Assembly: GCA_030674185.1 (NCBI GenBank)
Contig: JAPXFY010000031.1
Location: 46,185,007-46,249,006 of the forward strand
From: Monoplex corrugatus
Lineage: Eukaryota; Mollusca; Gastropoda; Littorinimorpha; Ranellidae
DNA: 64,000 nucleotides
Reading direction: 5' to 3'
A program made the position numbers and the translations under genes. Every line of letters begins with the position of its first letter. Position 1 is the first letter of the stretch. The notes below the pieces were generated by a model that saw only the letters and a list, made by a program, of their open reading frames with translations, was not told the DNA's origin and searched no databases. Below, in pieces: positions 12,501 to 23,629 of this stretch.

Positions 12501-15500
12501 GCAAAGCAGAGTGGGTGAGGTGATCAGTACTTCTCTTATAATGCTGGCTTCAACAGAAGTTGAGGTTTCTGCCATCTCTGCTAAAATCTCAGGATTCTGA
12601 GATATGGGGCAACATTTAACCATATTTAAAAAAAAAAATTTTTTTAATGTGTTCTGTTGGGATGACAAGGGCTCTTTCATATATAAATAAAAAGTAGCCT
12701 ACATTTCCTCACCTTCTGGAAATTCTGTGCTAGAAATTTCCTCTTTTCTGTCACTTTTCTTTGCTTCTGCCTTGTTCCTTTGCTTTCTGTCATTTCTTCC
12801 TATCATTTTCTGCCTTGCTGATCCATTCATCTGTATGTGTTTGATAAAGCCTTACAATGTTACATGCTTTCTCTTCATATTGATAATTGGATAATTGTAT
12901 TATGTGTAATTTTGGCTCTAAGGAAATGTGTGCAGAAGCAATTTAAGGACATTTAGCCTTTTTTAGGCCCATTTTTATAAGTATGTTTTACTTATAGTAT
13001 CCTCAGGTATGCTTTATTGTAAATCCTCTGGTGATAAACTGGATGGAGTGGTCAGTACCAAGGGCATATCATTAGATTATGTGTGCAATTACATTGGTGT
13101 GTGTGCTTAATTTTCTTTTCCCATTTTTTTTTTCCAATGGGAATATGGTGTACTTTTTGAGATAATTATAGCCCTGATATGGCTGGTGCGGTTGGCTGGG
13201 CTTAAAGTTTAAGCAACAATAACAATTAAAGTAACAATAAGAATAATCTTAAATGTACTTTGATTGGAATTTGGTTTTGTTCAGTTGTGTGTGAATTTTC
13301 TGTTCTTTTGATTTTTGTTGCATTTAATCTGATTGAAGAAAAGTGTACTCTTTTCTTGTCACAGTGCAATTATTTATGAAGAAAAGTGTATTGTTCTATA
13401 AAGTTTTTTTGTCACAATGAAATTATTTACTTTGATTTACGGCAAAGGAAGAATGGTATAAGCATAGCATTTATTTTTATGAGTGGTTGTTGTTTTTCTT
13501 CCCTCTGCTGTTTTGTTTGTTTTTAAATCAAATTATACTTGTTTGGGGAAGTTCAGAAGGTTATCTTTCTCTAACTTCTTGGTATTAATTTTCAACAAGA
13601 CAGAAATAGTCATCAGCAAAGTTAAAAATAGCATCAATTGCATCACAGATTTAAAACAGATGCAGGTCATCCATATATTCTATATGCATGATGTTCAATT
13701 GTTATTGATAGCAATGAAGAAAATGAATATGACATAAGTAGGCAAGTCATAGAGGAAACAGGCGTACTGTGTGTTGTGAAAAGGTATCAAACCACTGTAA
13801 CAGTTACCTGAAACTAGTGATAGAGAAGGCTGCCAATTTTCTCTAAAACTGCACAAGTTCCACACCAGTTTTATTTTGTACTCTTCTGTGTGATACTTTG
13901 TTGTAAATTATCTTCTAAAAGAAATGTAATGTTTTAAAATATCTTCTAAAAGAAATGTTATGTTGTAAAATATCTTCTAAAAGAAATGTTATGTTTTAAA
14001 ATATCTTCTAAAAGAAATGTTATGTTGTAAAATATCTTCTAAAAGAAATGTTATGTTTTAAAATATCTTCTTAAAGAAATGTTATGTTTTAAAATATCTT
14101 CTAAAAGAAATGTTATGTTTTAAAATATCTTCTAAAAGAAATATTATGTTTTAAAATATCTTCTAAAAGAAATGTTATGTTTTAAAATATCTTCTTAAAG
14201 AAATGTTGTGTTTTAAAATATCTTCTTAAAGAAATGTTATGTTGTAAAATATCTTCTAAAAGAAATATTATGTTTAAAAATATCTTCTAAAAGAAATGTT
14301 ATGTTTTAAAATATCTTCTTAAAGAAATGTTGTGTTTTAAAATATCTTCTAAAAGAAATGTTATGTTTTAAAATATCTTCTAAAAGAAATGTTATGTTTT
14401 AAAATATCTTCTAAAAGAAATGTTATGTTTTAAAATATCTTCTTAAAGAAATGTTATATTTTAAAATATCTTCTAAAAGAAATGTTATGTTTTAAAATAT
14501 CTTCTTAAAGAAATGTTGTGTTTTAAAATATCTTCTAAAAGAAATGTTATGTTTTAAAATATCTTCTAAAAGAAATGTTATGTTTTAAAATATCTTCTAA
14601 AAGAAATATTATGTTTTAAAATATCTTCTAAAAGAAATGTTATGTTTTAAAATATCTTCTTAAAGAAATGTTGTTTTAAAATATCTTCTTAAAGAAATGT
14701 TATGTTGTAAAATATCTTCTAAAAGAAATATTATGTTTTAAAATATCTTCTAGAAGAAATATTGTTATGTTTTAAAATATTTTTGTCTAAGAAATGTTGT
14801 TATGTTTTAAAGTATATTCTAAAAGAAATATTATGTTTTAAAATATCTTCTAAAAGAAATGTTGTTATGTTTTAAAATATCTTCTAAAGTAAAAGAAATG
14901 TTGTTCAGTAAAAAAAATTTTCAAGTTCCCATTTGTACGAATATATGTTAGTCCAAGAGGGATTAACAGATCAAGTATTGAATTTGTGTGGATGTTTTTA
15001 TCAACGCCAAACAAGATTATGTTTTCAGTTAATCTAATGTCTGGACAAGTGATATACATATGTAGACTTCAACGTTTTGCACAAGTGATACACATATGTA
15101 GACATCAACATTTTGCACAAGTGATACACATATGTAGACATCAACATTTTGCACAAGTGATACACATGTAGACTTCAACATTTTGCACTGGTGATACACA
15201 TGTAGACTTCAACATTTTGCACAGTGATACATATGTAGATTTTGATTGATGCACATGTAAACTGTAACATTTTGCACAAGTAATACACATGTAAACTGTA
15301 ACATTTTGCACAAGTAATACACATGTAAACTGTAACATTTTGCACAAGTAATACACATGTAAACTAACATTTTGCACAAGTAATACACATGTAAACTGTA
15401 ACATTTTGCACAAGTAATACACATGTAAACTAACTTTTACACAAGTAATACACATGTAAACTGTAACATTTTGCACAAGTAATACACATGTAAACTGTAA

Positions 15501-17497
15501 CATTTTGCACAAGTAATACACATGTAAACTGTAACATTTTGCACAGGTGATACACATGTAAACTGTAACATTTTGCACAAGTAATACACATGTAAACTGT
15601 AACATTTTGCACAAGTAATACACATGTAAACTGTAACATTTTGCACAAGTAATACACATGTAAACTGTAACATTTTGCACAAGTAATACACATGTAAACT
15701 AACATTTTGCACAAGTAATACACATGTAAACTGTAACATTTTGCACAAGTAATACACATGTAAACTGTAACATTTTGCACAAGCAATACACATGTAAACT
15801 GTAACATTTTACACAAGTAATACACATGTAAACTGTAACATTTTGCACAAGTAATACACATATAGACTGTAACATTTTACACAAGTAATACACATGTAAA
15901 CTGTAACATTTTGCACAAGTAATACACATGTAAACTGTAACATTTTGCACAAGTAATACACATATAGACTGTAACATTTCCTGTATCCTTTCACCAAATC
16001 TTTTGACTTGCAAACGCTTCTAAAATTAACTGCTGTCATTTATCGGGAAAGTTCAGAGTTTCTTCAAGAGGGAGTTCATTGTGCTCAGACAACTCCATAG
16101 GCGCTTCACCCAATCTGCCATATGTTATCTGGCAGACCTTTCGATCCTGGGCAAACCCCAGTGCGCTTGCAAAGTGTTGAAATGGAAAGGGGGTTGGGGG
16201 GAAAACAGGACTTATGAAACACCAAGCTGACACCACTGGAATGATTTAAGCGTTAAAATGGGCAGCGGACAGGTCAGTTTTAATTTGGGGGAGGGGGGGG
16301 GCTGGGATTGAACTCGAGACATCAGATCTTCTGCCCATGGTTCCATTACAAGAGCCAGCAAACCCGCAGGGAAAACAGCAACTGGACGACATGGTGGATG
16401 AATCCACAACCTCCTGCTTGGCACACTTACCCATCTGAGCTAACAGGCCAGCTATAAAAGTTTGATTGCCTACACTGAAGACTTGTTCTTTGGCTGTCTA
16501 AGTGGTGAGAATGCCAGCAGAGAACTCCAGCAAAGGGACAGTAGTCTTCTTGCAGTGCTATGACAGTATTACTTCCCTTGTACCACTTTTAGGAATTAGA
16601 CATTGGTTCCACCATGTTTATGATATTAATTTAGTTAAAATTTTCTTCAGAATAAAATGTTTGTTTTTTTGTTGTTGTTTTTTTTTACTCTGCAGAAATT
16701 TTTCGTTTTTGCTGTTACAGTTTGTGTCTGCGTTTGTGTGGTTTTAATTATGATACCGGTACTGCTTTTAATTGATATCTTTATATAAAGTTATGTTTAT
16801 TACAATATCAGCTTAAAATTAAATGTGAAAAATGAATTAGTTATTCATCAGTTGTAATGTATGAGTCACAATTTTGATACCGTAGGCATTAAGGTTAACC
16901 AAGATGTTACACAACAGACCTGAAATAGCCATGGGAAATAGCCTTTAAGTTGACAGAATCAGAGATTTTCACACAAAGAGAATTGAACAGTTTTATAATT
17001 ACTATCTCTGTACTTTTTTAGTCTTGTCTGTAAGCGTTAAGTGGGAAAGGAAACCTTTGAATTGTTTCAAAAAAATGTTTCCATATGATGTCAGATAGAG
17101 TTTGACAAATAGACTTGTACAAGAAATTGACGTAAATGTGCATGTGCGTTGTACTCTCGGGTTTTGGTCATTGTAAATGAATGCTTTGATGAATGATGAG
17201 AGTGTGCACTTTGATGTTTATTTTTATATCAAGATTTGTTTTTTTATAAGTGTTGTTCTTATTATCATCATCCATCATCATCATCCATCATCATCATCAT
17301 CATTATCGTTATCATCATCATCATTATTATTTGTTTTTTTGTCCTGTATTCAGGCTGCAGAACAGGGCCATGCAGACACGGCCAGAATTCTGCTGGCAGC
17401 AGCACCAGGAGGTGTGAAGATGACAGACACCAAGGGCAGAGTGCCAGCTGACTTAGCGCGGTCTGCAGACTTGAAAACCATGTTGTTGTCATCTTGA
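9526..17497 (+). CDS. ANKRD39: Ankyrin repeat domain-containing protein 39
   Basis: Three exons join in phase 0: 9526-9720, 10697-10903 and 17354-17497 (stop TGA), giving 181 residues. Exon ends carry CTG|GTGAGT, TTCCAG|CAT, AAG|GTATTG and TTCAG|GCT. The protein begins MAAHQHDHDCGCHTV, has the family signature DEMEFERGLWSAALSG near residues 24-39, and then ankyrin repeats with GYTALHYAARNNHAEVCRLL, STPLHRAAYTGSSNVVRLLL and DGMTPLHKAAEQGHADTARI, ending MLLSS. Length and order match vertebrate ANKRD39 (about 183 residues). Ankyrin repeats bind protein partners; the cellular role of ANKRD39 is poorly defined. An in-frame ATG at 9427 would add 33 residues across an A-rich tract; the start at 9526 fits the family better. 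Intron 2 is 6.45 kb and full of repeats. Confidence 0.93.
9985..10060. repeat. GT/GC alternating purine-pyrimidine tract in ANKRD39 intron 1
   Basis: TGTATGTGTATGCGCGCGCG followed by TGTGTGTGTACGTGTGTGCA makes an alternating purine-pyrimidine tract of about 55 bp, of the kind that can adopt Z-DNA in vitro. Confidence 0.6.
10060..10440 (+). mobile_element. LINE 3' coding fragment in ANKRD39 intron 1
   Basis: A frame at 10204-10434 encodes GKSVAKRKKGRPPVSYTENI and then DRVAWREMVASRCAA. This is the typical C-terminal tail after a reverse transcriptase (GHV.R..., GK...KRGRP..., DR..WR.MV). Upstream, IKYIGHVSCNKNTD can be read, with stop codons before it. It is a decayed fragment on the same strand as ANKRD39, with no function expected. 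Confidence 0.75.
11034..12325 (-). mobile_element. Decayed LINE (RTE-like) split by a DNA element
   Basis: The upstream part, 12319-11915, encodes SKTEVMTVSKRPNKLDIKIN and EFKYLGSIFTENGKLDREIE, the region after the catalytic YADD of a LINE reverse transcriptase. The downstream part, 11310-11052, encodes MRIKWFGHLTRMP, RARGRPRRW-like text and LAADRRLYLPTTPTGTSGRK, ending in TAA and an (AAAGT)-like tail at 11034-11054. Between them lies a 573-bp insertion (11312-11884); removing it plus one copy of its 5-bp duplication restores ATPILQHIEHMRIKW. The LINE itself is 5' truncated. Confidence 0.8.
11312..11884. mobile_element. Non-autonomous DNA element with 5-bp target duplication
   Basis: TTGTA at 11307-11311 and 11885-11889 flanks this 573-bp insert inside the LINE. 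The ends read CAGCAACCGCGG and, reverse-complemented, CCAGCGATCGCGC, an imperfect terminal inverted repeat. No coding capacity is visible. A perfect 32-bp palindrome lies at 11484-11515. The LINE frame defines both ends almost to the base. The superfamily is unclear: 5-bp duplications occur in Transib elements, but the ends do not match the usual Transib termini. Confidence 0.7.
12690..13130 (+). repeat. Dispersed repeat R1, copy 2
   Basis: One of the most complete R1 copies. It reads TTTCCTCACCTTCTGGAAAT, GTGCTAGAAATTTCCTC, TCATTTTCTGCCTTGC, AAGCCTTACAATG, GATAATTGGATAATTG, GCAGAAGCAATTTAAGG, TTAGGCCCATTTTTATAAG and GGAGTGGTCAGTACCAAGGG. It aligns block for block with the copies at 44.1 and 61.1 kb. 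Confidence 0.8.
13130..13900. other. AT-rich intronic stretch
   Basis: AT-rich part of ANKRD39 intron 2 without recognisable repeats or exons. An 84-codon plus-strand frame at 13483-13737 has no features suggesting a gene. Confidence 0.4.
13905..14905. repeat. 31-bp AT-rich minisatellite
   Basis: About 30 tandem copies of a unit built from TTTTAAAATATCTTC followed by TAAAAGAAATGTTATG, with single-base variants (TAAAAG/TTAAAG, ATGTTATG/ATGTTGTG). The last copies gain GTTATG insertions. It lies in ANKRD39 intron 2. Confidence 0.95.
15040..15985. repeat. 34-bp minisatellite
   Basis: About 28 copies of TAATACACATGTAAACTG followed by TAACATTTTGCACAAG. The first units (15040-15250) carry GTGATACACATATGTAGAC instead and grade into the main type. 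Some units lack TGT (31 bp). The 34-bp period rotates the reading frame, producing overlapping minus-strand frames rich in CKMLQFTCVLLVQN that are not genes. Confidence 0.95.
16040..16462 (-). mobile_element. tRNA-derived SINE, family S1
   Basis: On the minus strand the head reads GCCTGTTAGCTCAGATGGGT near 16450, matching an RNA polymerase III A box, with GTTGTGGATTCATCC as a B-box-like stretch about 40 bases on. A second box-like GAGTTCAATCCCAGCC is near 16300. The body (GTGTTTCATAAGTCC, CTTTCCATTTCAACACTTTG) recurs at 49.3, 51.5 and 53.0 kb. It lies in ANKRD39 intron 2. Confidence 0.7.
16465..17350. other. 3' part of ANKRD39 intron 2
   Basis: AT-rich intronic sequence with no exon or dispersed repeat recognised. 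A (ATC)n-rich tract at 17265-17330 is followed by a T-rich tract leading to the exon 3 acceptor TTCAG at 17349-17353. Confidence 0.5.
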
Positions 17498-18050
17498 CGT
17501 TGGGGAGATGATATGAAGACATATGTATTATAGGCTGCATGTGTATGTACATTTATAGATGCCAGTATGGTGGTGAATGAATGTCAGTGTGTGTGTGTGT
17601 GTGTTCCACTCTGTGTTCGTTCGTTATTTCTTTTAACGTCTATTCACATATGTGCTTTTAGACGGGGGGGGAAAAAAAAAAAAAGGTGCGTAAGAAATGA
17701 ATGAATCTATGTAATCATGAAGGCATTGTGTCAGTTAAGGTAACAATTAATGTAACATCAAACAAATTAACGAACAAAAGAAAAACAATCAGAACATTAT
17801 ATCAGTCAGGCTTCATCGGATTTCTCGGGGCTGTGTGGGAGTTACATGTATAAAACAGTTGGGCTGAATCAAAGGAAGCGACCTACAGGACTGTGCAGTA
17901 AACATCTAGCAATGTGTAAATACAGAGTGAAATCAGTATGTTTCTGTTTTAAGTTTGTAAATGACGCAGGGAAATAAGGTCGCATTCGCTGACAACACAA
18001 AAGGTGATCAACTGTTATAAAATCACCACAGATACATTTGATGTTTTTTT
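17498..18050. other. 3' flank of ANKRD39
   Basis: This should hold the ANKRD39 3' UTR. I see no AATAAA close downstream of the stop. A short GT run lies at 17588-17604 and a G-run next to an A-run at 17663-17685. From about 17990 the sequence probably belongs to the 3' end of the LINE on the opposite strand. Confidence 0.4.
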
Positions 18051-19753
18051 TAAAATTTAGTTTGAAGTGAATTGAGAGTTAATCTGTAAGCTAAAGTTAT
18101 CTCTTGTCTTGTAAAACCCTGGTAATTTACCGAGAAGGGGCGAAGGTCACATTGCGCTTTTACTTTGTTTTCTAACATAGCATTCATTTCATGTTCAGAG
18201 AGTGGTAAATCAAGTTTAGTACTGCCAGCCCTATTCATTCCTGCATTTTTTGCTATTCTGTTGACCTGATCGTTAAAAAGGATACCACAGTGTGATGGGA
18301 TCCAACAAAAAGTAACCTGTGTATTATTTGTTAGTAAACAATGAATTAGAAATTTTATCTCAAATATTAACGAACTATTTACTTTATGTTCGCAACGTTT
18401 TAAGGATTGTAATGCAGATTTCGAATCTACTACACATAATAGGATACTAAACAAAGTTATGGGTAAATCTACTATATATTTCAGTGCCATTAGGATGGCA
18501 ACTAATTCAGTAGTGAAGATTGAATGTCCCTGTCCTAAAGAGTAAGCCTTTTCTACTTTAAATTTAGGAATTAGAAAGCCAGCACCTGCTTTACCATCAT
18601 CTAGAACAGAGCCATCTGTAAAGATTTTTAAGTAATCATATAATGTGAATATTTTTTGTGTAGATGTGACAGAACATCAATTGCTAACAAGTGTGGATTA
18701 ATATCTTTTGTCAGGTCAGTATCAGTGTAGTTGATATCAAAAATAGCATTGGACAGTTCCCAGGTGGTTAGAGGACAACATATCATTTTATGTGAAACTT
18801 TGTTAGGTAATACGTGAGAAAGTTTGAAGAGCTCATTTGTGTAAGTGGATATTGTTTCTTGTGACTTTATTGTTCTTGCTCTCTTGGGGAAATGGATGTC
18901 AGACCGAATTTTAAGTTCCGTACTGGCATAATTAGCTACTGCATTTGCTCTAACTATATATTTAGCAGTTGATAACTTCCTCCAATCTTCCAAGGCAAGG
19001 ATGCCGGCTGTTTTATATACTTCTTGTGTTTTTGTATACACCAGTACCCCAAGAGCACATTTAATAGCTTTACTATCTAAGCTTTGAAGTTTTTTCAAAT
19101 AGCATTTTGGAGCTGAAAAATAGACCTCTTGACCATAAGCCAACTTAGATCTGACTAAAGCTGTGACAAGATGTAACAACGTTTTAGTGTCCTGTCCCCA
19201 GGACTGTTTATTAATAATACTTATTAAATTATAGCTTTTTATAGCTTTACATAACAAGGCAGCAATATGTTCTTTCCACTGTAAACTAGAAGTCAATTGT
19301 ACTCCCAGAAATTTCACGTGAGTAGTATATTTCAGTTCCTCATCACCAATTTTAAACAACGGTACTTCTTTCGGACTGAGACCATTATTAAAAAGCATCA
19401 TGTGTGTTTTTTCATTGGATATTTCCAGACCGTTAACTGTCAAGTAAGTGGAAATATTATTAATTTCATGTTGATAGACCTTTTTAATGTATTTTATTTC
19501 TCTCAAGGAAGTCTTCCTTTTTAACGAAACATTCATCCAGATCGCTATATCATCAGCGTACTGAGCGACGTTTACATTGTTTGAGACTTGAGTTGGTAGG
19601 TCATAGATCAAAATATTAAATAATAGAGGAGATATTACGGAACCTTGAGGAATTCCCATGTTTACAGATCGTTTTTCAGAGTATGTATTACCTATTTTAG
19701 CGACTATACTTCGGTCATTTATAAATGTTTTGATAAAATTATAAAGATTACCG

Positions 19754-19757
<4 letters not shown>
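18050..19757 (-). mobile_element. 5'-truncated LINE: reverse transcriptase plus RNase H, frameshifted
   Basis: The frame at 19659-18628 encodes GIPQGSVISPLLFNILIYDL and VAQYADDIAIW (the YADD catalytic motif), then thumb and linker sequence. It stops after HKKYSHYMIT. A one-frame shift near 18640-18655 leads into an RNase H domain (stop at 18050-18052) with IFTDGS, FTTELVAI and VVDSKSAL, the usual D, E and D catalytic residues. In the last motif, NDQVNRIAK, the expected fourth Asp is Asn. The 5' end is cut at a GT microsatellite at 19757, within the palm domain upstream of YADD. It is a dead copy, tail to tail with ANKRD39. Confidence 0.88.
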
Positions 19758-19788
<31 letters not shown>

Positions 19789-20086
19789 CCTGTGTGTATA
19801 TATGTGTGTGTGTACATTTGTTTGTGTATATGTGTATGTGTGCCAGTGTGCATGTCAGAGAGAAACAGAGAGAGAGAGAGAGTGTGTGTGTTTGTGTGTG
19901 TGTGTGCGCATATGCATGCATGCATGCCTCTGTGTCTGTGTGTGTGTGTGTGTGTGTAGTTTCTAAAACTTGTAACAAATCAAAAAGACAGATTTCCCTA
20001 GTCGGTTATAAAGGACACGTAAAATTGTTGAAATGTGGAAGATTTTCCTTCAGATTAGTGTGTATGTGTGTTTCACATGTGTATGT

Positions 20087-20172
<86 letters not shown>

Positions 20173-20373
20173 AGGAAGTGAGAGAGGAAGTGAGAGAGGA
20201 AGTGAGAGAGGAAATAAAGAAGAAAATGCATTTGAGATCTCTGCATTGTTGAAAATATTTTGTCCACCAGACTCATTGTGTGTATGTGTTTATGTATGTG
20301 TATATGTGTGTGTGTATGTTGTGTGTTCATATGTATGTGTGTGTGTATACGTGTGATGTGGGGTGTGTGTGGG

Positions 20374-20418
<45 letters not shown>

Positions 20419-20450
20419 ATGTGTGTGTGTGTAGACAGTACAACTGATCT
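19757..20450. repeat. GT-rich microsatellite block
   Basis: (GT)n runs at 19757-19795, 19885-19960, 20090-20170 and 20375-20440 are separated by GTAT-rich and GAGA-rich text and a short (GAGGAAGTGA)n tract at 20170-20215. About 100 bp of ordinary sequence at 19965-20060 breaks the block. All frames here are low complexity. Confidence 0.9.
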
Positions 20451-20654
20451 CACCCTAACAATTCAGAAAGAGATTCATGGAGAAACGGGTAAGAAATCCA
20501 TGCTGTGGGGAGGGGTGGGGGGAGTTGATATGTTTTTGGGTCACCAGGGCCCATATTACAGGCCACTAAATCTAAAGCCATAGTATGCGGGCTGTGTAAA
20601 GAAATCTGAATACTTTTTACCTGTGAACTAAATCTAAAGTTGTAGTACACCTGC

Positions 20655-20905
20655 TGTTAACCCTTTGACACCTGCACCCTATCCACCAACAGCAAAAACT
20701 TAACCCTTTGACTCCCACACCCTATCCACCAGCTTCTTGCAGCAGCAAAAACTTAACCCTTCGACTCCCTCATCCTATCCACCAGCTTCCTGCAGGAAGC
20801 TGGTGGATAGGGTGAGGGAGTCAAAGGGTTCAGTTTTTGCTTTGCTAGTATGGTTGACAATACCGGATGCTGGGGGACAGGGTGCAGGAGTCAAAGGGTT
20901 AAAGA
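20655..20905. repeat. R2 repeat with a 76-bp near-perfect palindrome
   Basis: Positions 20755-20830 form an inverted repeat with 38-bp arms and only two mismatches, centred on CCTGCAGG at 20789-20796. On each side are further half-copies reading TGACTCCCACACCCTATCCA and GGGTGCAGGAGTCAAAGGG. This is the best copy of the family that also occurs at 7.4-8.7 and 21.4 kb. Confidence 0.85.
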
Positions 20906-21570
20906 AATCTGAATACATTTAACCAATAACTAAATCTAAAGCCCAAGTGTGCTGACTGTTTAAAGAATTCTTACTACATCTTACCTGTGAACTCGGTCTA
21001 AAGAAAACCTGGTCATGAAGAACTCTGAAATTCATACCAGTATGGTTTAACCTCTTGGGTCACTGTGACAGTGATGCCTACTGTCTTGGAATATTTGTAT
21101 TATTTTAGTCTGGAAAAAAGTCAGAATAGGACGTTGCACTGGAAATCCAATTTTCTGTGATCTCTCCCAGAAAACAGTAACATCTCATGCAGTGGTGATT
21201 TTTTGTGATCACCTATAACTACAGGCGTAGTCCTATACCAACAATGACCTAAGACACGAAAGGAAAACTGTTCATTTCAGTGTATAACGTCTTCTGTACA
21301 GTTGTTCTGTTTATTTATATTTGTGTAGGCCTACATAGTGTACAAAGGTAAGAAGACACTTAACCCATTGACTCCCACACCCTGTCCACCAGCATCCTTC
21401 ATTGTCAACCATGCTACGAAAGCAAAAACTTTTGAGCTAGTGTCTGGAGCGTGCGTGTCGCCTAGCACTATGCACCTAAAAATAACCGTTTAGGTCTATG
21501 ACATTTTCAGGGGCCGCAATAGGGCTGCAGGCATATCACGTTCAATTTCAGTTTAACCAGACTATAACTA
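20905..21570. other. Spacer with one R2 half-copy
   Basis: Mostly unassigned sequence. An R2 half-copy (TTAACCCATTGACTCCCACA, CACCAGCATCC) lies at about 21360-21425. Confidence 0.5.
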
Positions 21571-21573
21571 TAG

Positions 21574-21855
21574 TCACGTAGGAATTATCTCCCATGTTGT
21601 GAAACTTCTCAAATCTAACATAGTTTGTGCTACCCATTCAGCTAGCATAGAAGCAGATACAAAGCACAAAAACTGTCAGCTCAGAACACTGAGAAGTAGA
21701 TACAAAGCACAAAAACTGTAAGCTCAGAACACTGAGGAGTGTTAAGAGCTTACAGTTTTTGTGCTTTGTATCTGCTTTTATGCTAGCTGAATGAATAGCG
21801 CAAACTATGTTAGATTTGAGAAGTTTCACAACATGGGAGATAATTCCTATGTGAC
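21574..21855. mobile_element. Foldback MITE, copy 1
   Basis: Arms of about 118 bp (21574-21690 and 21738-21855) are reverse complements of each other. The outer ends read GTCACGTAGGAATTATCTCC and its partner, and the inner parts read GATACAAAGCACAAAAACTG. A 45-bp duplication of the inner part sits in the loop. A second copy with one complete arm lies at 47219-47386. There is no coding capacity. Confidence 0.88.
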
Positions 21856-22019
21856 TCTCAAGAGTTAAGTCCTTTGGTTGATATTATAAAAATTCTCCCT
21901 GCTTCCCTCTTATTTCTTTGGTATTATAACTATAGTGCCAAGCCATATGTGTGTGTGAATATCCATGGAACTCTTACAGTGCCCACCCTGCAATCTCACG
22001 AGCATAGTATAGTGCGCAC

Positions 22020-22400
22020 GCAGGGATGAAAATCTGTGAACTAGCCCATCTCACCCGATCCATCAGAAGGGCCTTTAACTCTTTGACGATGGGCTACTTC
22101 GATCATAGTAACAGACAATCTAGGGTATATAACTCCCTCTACTTTTGTTATGCTAATGATTTAGACACAAGTACATGTAGATCACTCATAAGGAAGATTA
22201 GGAAAAGACAGGCAACATTTATAGGCCATTTTATGAGGAAGGGGGATTTGGAGCACCTGGTCACAACAGGGAAGCTGGAGGGAAAGAGAGCACCAGGTAG
22301 ACCCAGGGAGAGAATGCTGGACAGACTTGCAGAGTGGCTGGGGATGAGGAGGGTGGGGGGAGATGCTGGGGGCAACGAGAGATAGAGACAGTTGGAAGTC
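22020..22400 (+). mobile_element. LINE 3' coding fragment
   Basis: The frame encodes IRKIRKRQATFIGHFMRKGD, LEHLVTTGKLEGKRAPGRPR and ERMLDRLAEWLG, the C-terminal tail of a LINE reverse transcriptase protein. Related fragments lie at 24.9-25.2 kb (plus) and 44.5-44.9 kb (minus). It is 5' truncated and followed by a short GATGAT run. Confidence 0.8.
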
Positions 22401-22439
22401 CAAGCGGCAGGGCACCTGATGATGATGATGATGAATGAC

Positions 22440-22937
22440 TTAGTAGTTGGCAGTTGCTTCCCTTGTGGGGGGAACTTCCGTTGAATGCTTCAGCTACGTT
22501 TTGCCGGTTTCTTTGTCTAAAATCGATGGATAAGTTCACTAACACCCGGTTCTCAGTGATTTCACTGTGGCAGCCCTAGGCCAGCAGGAGAGCTCAGCTG
22601 TGGCAAGTGCAGTCACAATAGAGTTAAGCCAGGCCGTTAAGAACAAAGGGCAAAAACTGTACAACGTGCTGTGACAACAGCGACCAGGCTGGAAAAGGGG
22701 GATAAATAGTGACAACATCCACTGACCCATCAGCCAGAAATCCGTCAGTACACTTGTAAACGTATTGTTGCATAGCTGACCTTGACCTTTCATTGCGTTC
22801 AACAAAGCTTGTAAGAAAGTTGTTTGTTTCCATCATACATTCGCTCCATACAAAAAACAAACAAACAACAACGAAAAAGAACAACAAAACTTTCCCTAAA
22901 AGTATATGTATAAAAGATTATTTCATATAGTCCAGAG

Positions 22938-22970
<33 letters not shown>

Positions 22971-23240
22971 CATTAGCTGAGTTGTTTGATTACCGTGTCC
23001 ACCCCCCTCCCCAAGACACTGACAGGATATAAGGCTTATGTGCAGGGATTAGGCTTTACGCCATGATCATTTTACTCTGATCCATCACGTGACTTCTGTG
23101 GCGATCACTACTCATGGAAATTACTCCCAGCGCGGAGAGTCTGGAGAAACTGAAACACAACACGGGCTACGGACACAAACGAGCAGTACACGAAAGGTTC
23201 TCCCTTTACCATCAATGTCATTGAGACGTGAGAAGGTCAA
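22440..23240. other. Unassigned region with a GT tract
   Basis: No gene or repeat family is recognised, apart from a GT run at 22940-22968. Frames on the minus strand (88 codons at most) look random. Confidence 0.4.
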
Positions 23241-23247
23241 GACCATA

Positions 23248-23487
23248 CAGGGCTCCCACTTTTCCGTGAATTCGCGGATTTCCGCGAAAACCGAGAGTGA
23301 GAATCCGCGAAAAAAATTTTGTTTCCGTGAAAAAAAACACTAAAAAAACTATACATTAAGTTCAGATATGTGTCAGATTGCGCCATTTTAAACGTAAATT
23401 TTCAAAATTTTCCAGGTGGGCAAGTCCTCCCCCCCCCCCCCCCCCCCCTGATTTTCAGGGATTTTTACTTTTCCTCAGTGGAGCCCT
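23248..23487. mobile_element. hAT-like MITE
   Basis: The ends read CAGGGCTCCCAC and, reverse-complemented, AGGGCTCCAC. GACCATA occurs on both sides (23241-23247 and 23488-23494). CAGGG termini and 7-8 bp duplications are typical of hAT elements. The 240-bp interior has CGCGGATTTCCGCG-like inverted text and an 18-base C run at about 23431; no coding. Confidence 0.75.
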
Positions 23488-23629
23488 GACCATAGTACTC
23501 TTGGGTTGAATTTTTTTGTAGTGTTTTGGATGGGAGGGAGGGGGTTCCAACTACTCACCCTCTCTGCTTTATCTTCTCATACACTGGACTGGGTTAGGTA
23601 AGTTTACCCATTTACAGGTGCCGGGGTAG

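Noticed and set aside
13905..15985. CRISPR-like arrays
   Set aside because: Units are contiguous tandem repeats without unique spacers and the context is eukaryotic intron.
15141..16039. Overlapping cysteine-rich minus-strand frames (YYLCKMLQFTC repeats)
   Set aside because: The 34-bp unit rotates through all three frames, so each frame is open for a while. This is a minisatellite shadow.
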